Of a stretch of 64,000 nucleotides of DNA, positions 55,122 to 63,546 are shown piece by piece. The stretch's first letter is position 1. Every line of letters begins with the position of its first letter. The notes under the pieces were generated by a model. The model saw only the letters and a list, made by a program, of their open reading frames with translations. It did not search any database and was not told the origin of the DNA. Location of the stretch: positions 341,493-405,492 of the forward strand of contig NZ_MWWV01000004.1 of the NCBI RefSeq assembly GCF_002259645.1. Direction: 5' to 3'. The translations under genes and the position numbers were made by a program. Source of the DNA: Bifidobacterium tissieri. Lineage in GTDB: Bacteria > Actinomycetota > Actinomycetes > Actinomycetales > Bifidobacteriaceae.

Positions 55122-57644
55122 TCACCGGTCAGTGCGCAGATATTCCGCAAGATACCTGCCGGTGATGCTGTCCTTGGATTCCGCGATATGGTCAGGCGTT
55201 CCGGTCGCCACGATCCGGCCACCTGCCGCTCCCCCGCCCGGTCCCATGTCGATCACATGGTCCGCGTTGGCGATCACATCGAGATCATGCTCGATGACCA
55301 CCACGGTGGCACCATGATCCACCAGACCATCGAATACGCCAAGCAGCACCTGCACGTCCAGCGGATGCAAGCCGATCGTCGGCTCGTCGAACACGAACAC
55401 GGCATCCGACTGCGCACGACCCATCTCACTGGCGAGCTTGAGCCGCTGTGCCTCGCCTCCGGACAATGCCGGCGTCGGCTCGCCAAGTGTCAGGTAGCCG
55501 AGACCGAGATCGTGGAGCACGCCAAGCTTCGCGTGCACCTTGCGCAGATCACCGGTGACACGCATCGCCTCGTCCACGCTCATCGACATGAGCTGGGGCA
55601 GGGTCAGCAGCGTGCCATCCTTGGACCGGCGATGGATACGCCCGGCCTCAACCGAATATCGCGATCCACGGCAGTCGGGGCAGTCGATATCCACGTCGGG
55701 CAGAAACTGCACGTCAAGACTGATCTGACCGGTGCCGTCACAGGTCGGGCAACGCAACCGTCCGGTGTTGTAGGAGAAATCGCCGGCCTTGTACCCGGCG
55801 GACTTGGCCTCCTCACCACGGGCGAAGGCACGGCGAAGCTCATCATGGACGCCGGCGTAGGTGGCCACCGTGGACCGCACATTGGCGCCGATCGGCGTGG
55901 CATCGATCAGATTCGCCCGGTTGATGCCCTCCGCATCGATCGCGCGCACATGACCGGGCAACGGCATACCGTCGGCCATCGCCTTCAACGCCGGAATCAG
56001 CGTTTCCAACACCATGGTCGTCTTGCCAGAGCCGGACACGCCCGTCACCACGGTCAGCCGGCCCTGTGGAATATCCACCGACAACGGTCTGACCGTATGC
56101 AATGGACCGGTATCCATATGAATGCGCCCATGGTCGAACATCCGACCGTCTGCCACACATTCCCGGATCCGTCTCGCAGCCCCTTCGCGCAGGAACGGCG
56201 CAATGCGACTGGCGGGATTCGCTTCCACATCAGCCACCGTTCCCTGTGCGATCACATGACCGCCGTCGGCACCGGCGACCGGTCCCATTTCGATGAGGTG
56301 ATCGGCGGCCTTGAGCACACGGACATCGTGATCGACCACGACCACGGAATTGCCGTCGGACACCAGATCGTCCATCACTCCGAGCAACCCGTCCACGTTC
56401 GACGGATGCAGGCCGATGGACGGCTCGTCAAGCACATACAGCACGCCCGTGGTGCGGTTGCGCACGGCACGGGCGAGCTGCACGCGCTGCCGTTCGCCCG
56501 TGGACAGCGTCGAACCGGCACGATCAAGCGAGAGGTAACCCAATCCCAGTTCCAGCAGTCGTTTCGCCACGTCGAGGAAGGATTCGCAGATGTTCGTCGC
56601 CATCGGTCGCATGTCCTCATCCAACGATTCCGGCACGCCCTTCACCCAGTCGACCGCCTCATCTAACGTCATGGCGGTTGCCTGTGCCAGATTCAGATCG
56701 CGCACCTGCGGATCGCGGGCCCGTTCGGAAAGCCGTGTACCCTGGCAATCCGGGCAGGGGCTTTCTTTGAGGAACCGTACCACCCGTTTCAGGCCCTTCT
56801 CGTCCTTGGCTTTGGCGAGCGCGTTCTCCACCGTGTACACCGCGTTGTAATACGTGAAGTCGAGTTCGGCGAAATCGTCACCCTTCTTCGGCTTGTACAG
56901 AATATGTTTTTTGATGGCGGGACCGTTGAACACGATGTCGCGTTCCTTGTCGGTGAGGTCGTGGAACGGCACGTTCGTGCGCACGCCCATGGCCCCGCAG
57001 ACCTGTTTCATGAGATCCCACATCAGTGACCCCCATGGCAGGACCGCCCCGTCGTCAATGCTTTTCGACTCGTCCGGCACCAATGCCGCCCGGTTCACTT
57101 CCCGGACGATGCCCGTGCCAGAGCAGGTGGGACACGCCCCACCGGAGTTGAAGGCGAGACTTTCCGCACCGGGACCGAAGAACGTACTGCCGCATCCTGT
57201 GCACACGATCGGCTGCTCGGCGGCCACGTTCAGTGTGGGGTCGTTTCTGGTGCCGCAATGGGGACAGGAGTGTGAGCCGACACGGGAGAACAGCAGTCGC
57301 AGACTGTTGAGCAGTTCGGTCATGGTGCCGAATGTGGAGCGGATGCCCGGCACGCTGGGACGCTGATGCAACGCCAGCGCGGCGGGCACATGCAGCACGT
57401 CGTCCACTTGAGCGCGCCCGGCCTGGGTGAGGCGACGTCGGGTGTAGGTAGACAGTGCTTCCAAATACCGTCGCGAGCCTTCCGCATACAGCACACCCAA
57501 CGCCAGTGAGGACTTGCCCGATCCGGATACGCCGGCGATGCCGACGAGTTCACCCAGGGGAACGTCGACATCGATGTTCTTGAGATTGTGTACGCGGGCA
57601 CCTCGTATTTCGATCGTCGATGGACGATGCTCGTCTCGTGTCAT
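55122..57644 (-). CDS. UvrA-like ABC ATPase (class II UvrA paralogue)
   Basis: 840 residues, about 100 shorter than housekeeping UvrA. Two ABC halves: Walker A GVSGSGKSSLALG near 40 and GVSGSGKTTMVLE near 540, signatures LSTGERQRVQLARAV and LSGGEAQRLKLASEM, plus zinc-finger pairs CPHCG/CTGC and CPTCDGTG/CPDC. The shorter insert suggests that the UvrB-binding/DNA region is reduced. Such paralogues are linked to drug resistance or dispensable repair in Actinobacteria. GGAGGGG precedes the ATG. Confidence 0.9.
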   Translation of the reverse strand: MTRDEHRPSTIEIRGARVHNLKNIDVDVPLGELVGIAGVSGSGKSSLALGVLYAEGSRRYLEALSTYTRRRLTQAGRAQVDDVLHVPAALALHQRPSVPGIRSTFGTMTELLNSLRLLFSRVGSHSCPHCGTRNDPTLNVAAEQPIVCTGCGSTFFGPGAESLAFNSGGACPTCSGTGIVREVNRAALVPDESKSIDDGAVLPWGSLMWDLMKQVCGAMGVRTNVPFHDLTDKERDIVFNGPAIKKHILYKPKKGDDFAELDFTYYNAVYTVENALAKAKDEKGLKRVVRFLKESPCPDCQGTRLSERARDPQVRDLNLAQATAMTLDEAVDWVKGVPESLDEDMRPMATNICESFLDVAKRLLELGLGYLSLDRAGSTLSTGERQRVQLARAVRNRTTGVLYVLDEPSIGLHPSNVDGLLGVMDDLVSDGNSVVVVDHDVRVLKAADHLIEMGPVAGADGGHVIAQGTVADVEANPASRIAPFLREGAARRIRECVADGRMFDHGRIHMDTGPLHTVRPLSVDIPQGRLTVVTGVSGSGKTTMVLETLIPALKAMADGMPLPGHVRAIDAEGINRANLIDATPIGANVRSTVATYAGVHDELRRAFARGEEAKSAGYKAGDFSYNTGRLRCPTCDGTGQISLDVQFLPDVDIDCPDCRGSRYSVEAGRIHRRSKDGTLLTLPQLMSMSVDEAMRVTGDLRKVHAKLGVLHDLGLGYLTLGEPTPALSGGEAQRLKLASEMGRAQSDAVFVFDEPTIGLHPLDVQVLLGVFDGLVDHGATVVVIEHDLDVIANADHVIDMGPGGGAAGGRIVATGTPDHIAESKDSITGRYLAEYLRTDR

Positions 57645-57760
57645 ACCGAATCCCCTCCCTGCCGCTTGTAGCGTGCGCGACGGCGACTGTGATCAACAGA
57701 TCACGTGGGATACCGCAATATCGCACGCCATGAATCAGTATAGAGAGGGCGAGGTCATGC

Positions 57761-58240
57761 CTACAGGTTCAGGCCGCCCGCCCACTTGGCGAGCGCGGTT
57801 TCGCTCTCGTTCGCGGCGATGCGACGTCCATCCACCCAGTTGGCGTTCGGCGCGGAGTCGTGCAGTTGCACGCCGTCCGCTCCACGCGTGCTGGATCCGG
57901 AGGTGGCGAAGGTCACGATGGTCTTGCCGGACCAATCCTGGCTTTCCAGGAACGTGCGTACCACGCGGGGCGCGGTCTCCCACCACAGCGGATAACCGAC
58001 GAATACCACGTCGTAACCGCTCACGTCGATCGGATCGGCCAGTTCGGGACGCAGGGACCGATCATGATGTTCCACGCTTGACCGGCTTGACGAGTCACGC
58101 CAGTCAAGATCCGCGGCGGTATACGACTGGGCGGGCACGATTTCCGTGATATCGGCACCGATCGCCGACGCCAGACGTTTGGCCACCTTGCGTGTGGTGC
58201 CCGTGGCGGAGAAATAAGTGACAAGAATGCGCTTGCTCAT
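57761..58240 (-). CDS. flavodoxin
   Basis: 159 residues. The FMN-phosphate loop TYFSATGTTRKVAK near the N-terminus and a YPLWWETAPRVVRTFLE stretch mark it. Low-potential electron carrier in the cytoplasm. The ATG at 58240 has AAGGAG five bases upstream; a frame 13 codons longer has none. Upstream, at 58305, is a palindrome shared with the alcohol dehydrogenase promoter at 63306, so both may be controlled by one regulator. Confidence 0.85.
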   Translation of the reverse strand: MSKRILVTYFSATGTTRKVAKRLASAIGADITEIVPAQSYTAADLDWRDSSSRSSVEHHDRSLRPELADPIDVSGYDVVFVGYPLWWETAPRVVRTFLESQDWSGKTIVTFATSGSSTRGADGVQLHDSAPNANWVDGRRIAANESETALAKWAGGLNL

Positions 58241-58304
58241 GGCAGGTCTCCTTCCAATATTGCCGTTTGCGATCATCAACGATCGTCGTACCGTCCATCG
58301 TGCC

Positions 58305-58324
58305 GACTTCGAGTGCTCGAAGTC
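58305..58324. promoter_or_regulatory. palindrome upstream of flavodoxin and surface-protein genes
   Basis: GACTTCGAGTGCTCGAAGTC, 9-bp arms around a 2-bp centre. On the flavodoxin strand it starts directly after TT, giving TTGACT overlapping its left arm, as in MerR-type promoters where the operator lies in the spacer. A near copy is found at 63306-63323. Confidence 0.5.
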
Positions 58325-58499
58325 AATATCACTGTCGTCATGGCTTCGCCGTCAGCGCAATACACGATCATCGCGTCCAGTGGACGTTCAGAAAACCTCC
58401 GGTATTTACATTCCGAATATCGAGTACCCCTTTCGTTCCCCCGAAGACACCCTTACGGCAAGACCTGTTCAATGAAGACATCACGCAGAAAGGGTAATC

Positions 58500-60146
58500 A
58501 TGAGCAGAACCAGACCCGCGGCGTCAGCGAATACGACACGACAGGCCGCTTCCTTGAACGCCGACAATCACAAGTCCAGTCATCTTGGTCCGAACCTTGC
58601 CCGTCCAGCGATCGCCACGAAAAAGCTGGCTGCGATCGCCGCCGCGGTCTCACTGGCCGCAGGATTCGCAGGCGGAGCCTCCGGAGCATTCGCCATCCAG
58701 CATTTCCCATCATCTGCGATGTCCCAAAACGGCATGCCCGGCGGCATGGGAGGGGCAAACACCATGGAATACGACTATTCCGGCTCCTACTCGGCCACAC
58801 TCACCGCCGACGGTGCCGATAAGACCTCCGACGGCGAGACGATCGACGCCTCCGAAGCCGATACCAACGTCACGCTGGCGCAGAACGGTGGCACACTCGC
58901 GCTCACCAACGCCACCCTCACCAAGTCCGGCGACAGCGATAACGCCGACAACAACAACTTCTACGGCACGAACTCCGTATCGCTCACCGTCGGCGAGGAT
59001 TCCAAGACCGTCATCAACGGCAGCAAGATCACGGCTTCCAGCTCCGGATCAAACGGCGTATTCGCCACGGACTCAGGTACCGCGCTGGTCAATGACACGA
59101 CGATCAGCACCACGGCCGACAATTCCCGAGGTCTTGATGCCACGTATTCCGGAACGATTCTGGCGGGTACGGTCACCGCGTCCACGCAAGGCGATCACAG
59201 CGCCACGGTCGCCACGGATCGCGGCGGCGGCAACGTGTCGATCACCGACTCCACGTTGACCACGGAAGGGTCCGGTTCGCCGCTGCTGTATTCGACGGGC
59301 GACGTACAGGCGAACAACGTAACCGGCACCGCGTCGGGTAGCCAGATCGCCGGTATGGAAGGATACAACACGATCCTCATCAACAATTCCACATTGGAAA
59401 GCACGAACACCGACAAGACCGGATCGGACCCGATCGCCAATGGCGTGATCATCTACCAGTCCACGTCCGGCGACGCGGAATCCTCCACCGGCGAGCATGC
59501 CACGTTCCAGGCCAAGGATTCCACGCTGAAATCGGCCATCGAATCCGGCTCCATGTTCTATTTCACCAACACCACCGCCGACGTGGTGCTACAGAACACC
59601 ACGCTCGATTTCGACACCTCCAAGGCCACGCTGATCAACGCATCCGGCAACGATGCGAACAACTGGGGCTCGGCAGGCTCGAACGGCGCGACCGTGAACT
59701 TCACCGGTCGCAGTCAGACGCTGGAAGGCGAAGTGACCGCGGACACGATCTCCACGGTGAACCTGTATCTGCTCGATGACACCACATGGACTGGTTCGGC
59801 ATCGATTACGGAGAACTCGAACGCGACCGATGATACGACCAGCGACGCCCCGATCACCGTGAACGTGGATGGCACCTCCACGTGGGTGGTGACCAAGGAC
59901 ACGACGATCTCCGCACTCAACGTGGCGAACGGCGGCAAGGTGATCGACTCGGATGGCAATACCGTGACGATCAAGGCCAATGGCAAGACGGTGGTTTCAG
60001 GAGACAGCGACATCACCGTGACCGTGACCGGCGACTACTCCACCACCGTGAACGCCAGTGAGGATACGGAACTCGCCGACAGCACCATCGACCGCAGCGA
60101 CTTCGATACCCAGTTCAACACCAGCACCTCCTGGTCCATGAGCTGA
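58500..60146 (+). CDS. secreted or surface beta-rich Ser/Thr/Asp-rich protein
   Basis: 548 residues, unrecognised family. N-terminal 40 basic/polar residues, a hydrophobic segment KKLAAIAAAVSLAAGFAGGASGAFAI (about 41-66), then a GMPGGMGG linker and a 450-residue region rich in Thr, Ser, Asn, Asp with repeating beta-strand/turn patterns (for example NGGTLALTNATLTKSGDS, GGGNVSITDSTLTTEGS, VLQNTTLDFDTSKATLIN) that suggests a right-handed beta-helix. No LPxTG-type anchor at the C-terminus. AAAGG precedes the ATG. Followed 44 bp later by a related protein with a similar membrane segment; together they may form a surface pair. Confidence 0.75.
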   Translation: MSRTRPAASANTTRQAASLNADNHKSSHLGPNLARPAIATKKLAAIAAAVSLAAGFAGGASGAFAIQHFPSSAMSQNGMPGGMGGANTMEYDYSGSYSATLTADGADKTSDGETIDASEADTNVTLAQNGGTLALTNATLTKSGDSDNADNNNFYGTNSVSLTVGEDSKTVINGSKITASSSGSNGVFATDSGTALVNDTTISTTADNSRGLDATYSGTILAGTVTASTQGDHSATVATDRGGGNVSITDSTLTTEGSGSPLLYSTGDVQANNVTGTASGSQIAGMEGYNTILINNSTLESTNTDKTGSDPIANGVIIYQSTSGDAESSTGEHATFQAKDSTLKSAIESGSMFYFTNTTADVVLQNTTLDFDTSKATLINASGNDANNWGSAGSNGATVNFTGRSQTLEGEVTADTISTVNLYLLDDTTWTGSASITENSNATDDTTSDAPITVNVDGTSTWVVTKDTTISALNVANGGKVIDSDGNTVTIKANGKTVVSGDSDITVTVTGDYSTTVNASEDTELADSTIDRSDFDTQFNTSTSWSMS

Positions 60147-60190
60147 CCAACAACAACCATCATCACAACAACTCACCAAGGAGCATCATC

Positions 60191-60964
60191 ATGACAGGAA
60201 CCAACCCCAACAACTCCAACAACCCCAACAACCCCAACAACCCCAATATTTCGCAGCAGGGATCCGTCCAATCGCAGTCATCCTCTCAGCAGCCGGCGCA
60301 ACCCGTGCAGGCAACGCCCGTCCAGCCGCAGCCATACGGGAATCCCGCATCCGCCGCGTTCCCGCAGCAGCCTTCGAACACGCAATCGTATTCGCAGCCG
60401 TATGCCCAGCAGCCACAACCGCAACAATTCGGTGCCACGCAATCCCCCAGCACAACACAGTCCCCTACCCCCACGCAACCGGCAGGTGCCGCGCAAAGCC
60501 CGTTTACGCAGAACGCCACACAGCCGACTCCGTCATCGCAGACATCCGACGGTCTGCTTCATCCCCAGAATGGCTCGCAGCCGGTTAAGGGACCGGGCAC
60601 TGCATCCAACGGCAAGGTTCCCGGCAATGGGCTCAGCAAAAAGATGTGGGGCATCATTGCCGGAGTCTCCCTGCTGTGCGGTCTGATCGGCGGCGCCGCA
60701 GGTGCCGGCATCGTAACCGCACTGACCGTAAACGATCATGATGGTCCCGGAAACAACATGCAGATGCCCGGCGGCAATAGCGGCAATTCCCAGCAGGGAG
60801 GCGGCATGGGCCAGCCGCCGAGTGGAGGCTTCGGCGGCTCCAATGGTGGGCAGAGCGGCAATGGCATGTCCGGCTCCGACACCAATTCCGGCAATTCGGA
60901 CTCCGATTCCGGTAGCGCCAACTCCAGCGGGTACACCAGCTCCTCCGAATCCTCGCTCATCTGA
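60191..60964 (+). CDS. single-pass membrane protein with low-complexity domains
   Basis: 257 residues. The N-terminal 130 residues are Pro/Gln/Ser/Asn-rich (NPNNPNNPN repeats, then QQPAQPVQ), followed by a membrane segment (KKMWGIIAGVSLLCGLIGGAAGAG) and an outside Gly/Ser/Asn-rich tail with MPGGNSGNSQQGGGMG. The membrane helix and the MPGG motif resemble those of the preceding protein. No enzymatic domain. GGAG precedes the ATG. A terminator follows. Confidence 0.7.
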   Translation: MTGTNPNNSNNPNNPNNPNISQQGSVQSQSSSQQPAQPVQATPVQPQPYGNPASAAFPQQPSNTQSYSQPYAQQPQPQQFGATQSPSTTQSPTPTQPAGAAQSPFTQNATQPTPSSQTSDGLLHPQNGSQPVKGPGTASNGKVPGNGLSKKMWGIIAGVSLLCGLIGGAAGAGIVTALTVNDHDGPGNNMQMPGGNSGNSQQGGGMGQPPSGGFGGSNGGQSGNGMSGSDTNSGNSDSDSGSANSSGYTSSSESSLI

Positions 60965-60979
60965 TCCCATCCACCGATC

Positions 60980-61021
60980 GCCGGCTGGCGGAGGCACACG
61001 GTCCTGCATCCGCCAGCCGGC
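60980..61021 (+). terminator. Rho-independent terminator of the surface-protein pair
   Basis: GCCGGCTGGCGGA (60980-60992) pairs perfectly with TCCGCCAGCCGGC (61009-61021), followed by ATATTGTTTT, 15 bp after the stop. Confidence 0.85.
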
Positions 61022-61200
61022 ATATTGTTTTCTACCGTTGCCGGGAATCATCGAATCGCCTTGTACGGCATCATGATCGCACCTGTCGCGTTTGCCGTTA
61101 ATGTCATCATTCGTGTAGCGTCATCACTCGTTTCGATACGATCGGTATCATCGATGGCGTCAATCATCGTTTCACGATTTTCAAAAGGTGATTCCCCATC

Positions 61201-62034
61201 ATGACATCGCATCTTGCCGAAGCGGGACGCACACTGATTCCTCGGAACAATGACCGGTACGGTCTGCTGTCCCCCGCGCTGGTGATCCTCACGTTCGTCG
61301 CCGGACTGGTGGACGCGTTGAGTTATCTGGCAATGGGGCGCGTATTCGTGGCCAACGTGACCGGCAACATCGTCTTTCTGGGATTCTCCATCGCCCACGC
61401 CCAGGGCTTCGTCTGGTGGACATCCACGCTGGCGCTGCTGGCGTTCATCGTGGGCGCGCTCATCGGGGGCCGTATCATCCGCAGATTCGGCGACAATCAC
61501 GCCAAGCATCTGCTGGTGGCGACCGGCGTGCAGACGCTGTTCGTGATCGCCGCCCTGATCGGCATCTATCTGCTGAACCATTTCTCGTCCGAACCGACGA
61601 TGGGCGGTACCGCAGCCGCCGCTGCCGCGCGGGCGACGCCGAGTCTGATTTTTCCCACGGCCAGTCATATCGATCTTCACATCATCATGCTCATTGTGCT
61701 GTTGGCACCGGCCATGGGCATTCAGAACTCCACCGCGCGCAAGCTGTCGGTGCCCGATCTGCCCACCACGGTGATGACGATGACCCTGACCGGCATCGTG
61801 GCCGACACCTCGGCCCGCGGTCATGAGCATTCCAAACTCGGCCGTCGTGCGGTGGCGATGACGGCATTGGCCCTCGGCGCGTTGACGGGTGCGCTGTTGC
61901 AGACGCACGGTCATGAGGATGTGATCCTCATCGTGATGATCGTCTGTCTGCTGCTGGTCATCGCAATGATGCTGCCACACATCCACTCCGACGCCTCATG
62001 GACGATCGCCGAAAAGAGTCCGGTTTCCAAGTAA
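61201..62034 (+). CDS. DUF1275 family membrane protein (YoaK-like)
   Basis: 277 residues with about six membrane helices. The LTFVAGLVDALSYLAMGRVFVANVTGNIVFLG pattern near residue 25-60 and MGIQNSTARKLSVPDLPTTVMTMTLTGIVAD are typical of DUF1275/YoaK proteins. Function of the family is not known. AAGG precedes the ATG and a terminator follows. Confidence 0.9.
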   Translation: MTSHLAEAGRTLIPRNNDRYGLLSPALVILTFVAGLVDALSYLAMGRVFVANVTGNIVFLGFSIAHAQGFVWWTSTLALLAFIVGALIGGRIIRRFGDNHAKHLLVATGVQTLFVIAALIGIYLLNHFSSEPTMGGTAAAAAARATPSLIFPTASHIDLHIIMLIVLLAPAMGIQNSTARKLSVPDLPTTVMTMTLTGIVADTSARGHEHSKLGRRAVAMTALALGALTGALLQTHGHEDVILIVMIVCLLLVIAMMLPHIHSDASWTIAEKSPVSK

Positions 62035-62037
62035 CAT

Positions 62038-62080
62038 AACGGCCGCGTCACATATGTCGTCATAATGTGACGTGGCCGTT
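62038..62080 (+). terminator. Rho-independent terminator of DUF1275 gene
   Basis: AACGGCC and CGTCACAT on the left pair with ATGTGACG and GGCCGTT on the right, followed by GTTTT, immediately after the stop codon. Confidence 0.8.
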
Positions 62081-62129
62081 GTTTTCCATTGCGTGTGATT
62101 GCGTTCAGCAACGAATCATCGGCGAATGA

Positions 62130-63170
62130 TCAGAACCGGATCAGCGCCTTGATGACCTTCCGCTGGTCCATCGCCTCGTAGGCGTCCTGAATATGATCGA
62201 TGTCATACTCGCCGGTGAACACCCGACCGGGGTTGATGTCACCGTTGAGCACGGCGTCGAGCAGGCCGTTGAGATCATAATGACGTACCGGTGCCGGACC
62301 GCCCTTGATGCCGATGTTGCCGTAGAACGTGCCTTCGGCGCTGATCTCCACATCGTGCGGCAGACCAACGCGGCCGATCACCGCACCGCGACGGGCCAGA
62401 CCGATGGCGGTATCGAACGACTGCTTGGAACCGACACACTCGAGCACCGCGTCTGCGCCATAGCCGTCGGTCATGTCCAGCACCTTGTCGATGGCGGCCT
62501 GATCACGTTCAGGCACGATATCGGTGGCACCAAACTCACGAGCCAACGCGGCACGATCCTCATGACGGCTCATCGCGATGATCCTGGACGCGCCCAGCAT
62601 CTTGGCAGCGATCACACCGCACAGGCCAACGGCACCGTCACCCATCACCACCGCGGTATCGCCCGGCTTGACCTCAGCGGACACTGCGGCGTGATAACCG
62701 GTGGACATCACGTCGGAAATGGTCAGCAGCGATGCCAGCTGCGCGTCGGAATAGTCGGACGGACTTCCCGGCACCTTGACGACGGTACCGTCAGCCTCGG
62801 GCACGCGCAGATACTCGGCCTGGCATGCGGAGAAATAGCCACCGTGCGGGCACACGGATTCGAATCCCGCCTTGCACACCGGGCACTTGCCGCAGCTGAA
62901 CGGGAATGGCACCACCACGAAATCACCGACCTGCACGGACTGCACAGCGGAACCGACCTGCTCCACCACGCCGATGGATTCGTGGCCGGTCTGGCCCCCG
63001 ACGGTCTGCGGGGTCAGCCCGCGGAAGAACCACAGATCAGATCCGCACACGCAGGCGCGGACCACACGAATCACGATGTCATCATCCTGTTCCAGCTGCG
63101 GCTTGGGCAGTTCCTTCACGGCCATACGGCCGGGCGCCTCGAATACGGCTGCCTTCATCATGTCGGTCAT
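62130..63170 (-). CDS. zinc-dependent alcohol dehydrogenase (MDR family)
   Basis: 346 residues. Catalytic zinc ligands CGSDL and GHESIG; structural zinc cysteines in SCGKCPVCKAGFESVC; nucleotide site VVMGDGAVGLCGV. Oxidises alcohols or reduces aldehydes with NAD(P). The pattern is of the threonine-dehydrogenase-like or formaldehyde-type MDR branch; natural substrate unknown. Monocistronic. Its upstream region carries a palindrome shared with the flavodoxin promoter. Confidence 0.9.
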   Translation of the reverse strand: MTDMMKAAVFEAPGRMAVKELPKPQLEQDDDIVIRVVRACVCGSDLWFFRGLTPQTVGGQTGHESIGVVEQVGSAVQSVQVGDFVVVPFPFSCGKCPVCKAGFESVCPHGGYFSACQAEYLRVPEADGTVVKVPGSPSDYSDAQLASLLTISDVMSTGYHAAVSAEVKPGDTAVVMGDGAVGLCGVIAAKMLGASRIIAMSRHEDRAALAREFGATDIVPERDQAAIDKVLDMTDGYGADAVLECVGSKQSFDTAIGLARRGAVIGRVGLPHDVEISAEGTFYGNIGIKGGPAPVRHYDLNGLLDAVLNGDINPGRVFTGEYDIDHIQDAYEAMDQRKVIKALIRF

Positions 63171-63305
63171 GCGAACTCCTTTGTCATGGTTGTCATGGTG
63201 TATTCGGTTGTCATGCGGACCGGACCATCACGCCGCCACAAGTGTCGAATTGCCGTCGCACTGGCATAATGTCCGTTTCGACTTCCGTTGCTCTTTACGC
63301 TACGC

Positions 63306-63323
63306 ACTTCAAGCGCTCGAAGT
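63306..63323. promoter_or_regulatory. palindrome upstream of the alcohol dehydrogenase gene
   Basis: ACTTCAAGCGCTCGAAGT, one mismatch from perfect, 16 of 18 bases identical to the core of the motif at 58306-58323. On the minus strand it begins in a TTTACT -35-like box, with TAGCGT about 18 bp further. It lies 136 bp upstream of the ATG. A MerR-type operator is plausible. Confidence 0.5.
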
Positions 63324-63370
63324 AAACCACGCGACACGCCCATGCCTGCGCTCTGGGTTATTGGGTTATA

Positions 63371-63476
63371 GGCCAAAATGTGTGTCTGTTTCGGCTTGCT
63401 TTCCTTTATGGCAGTAGGCGTTTCCCCTGTTCGAGTTGTATGGGCGGGGAACTCGAAGTCGGCCAGAATGTGTGTC
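63371..63476 (+). repeat. direct repeats GGCCARAATGTGTGTC before the transposase
   Basis: GGCCAAAATGTGTGTC at 63371 and GGCCAGAATGTGTGTC at 63461 match in 15 of 16 bases, 90 bp apart. One is probably the left end of the IS; the other may be a relic of an earlier insertion. Confidence 0.5.
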
Positions 63477-63546
63477 CGGAACAGGCTGTGAGGCCTTTCG
63501 GGACAACGGTTGAGCGGCTTTCGAGTTGGCGTGGCAGATTGGGTGG

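Larger units (their letters stand above)
63171..63546. other. 376-bp spacer between alcohol dehydrogenase and IS1249-like transposase
   Basis: No gene seen. Contains the palindrome at 63306-63323 and direct repeats at 63371 and 63461 (next entries). Confidence 0.5.

Noticed and set aside
55113..56666. A 517-codon plus-strand frame opposite the UvrA-like gene.
   Set aside because: Low-complexity His/Arg-rich translation antisense to a gene with complete ABC motifs.
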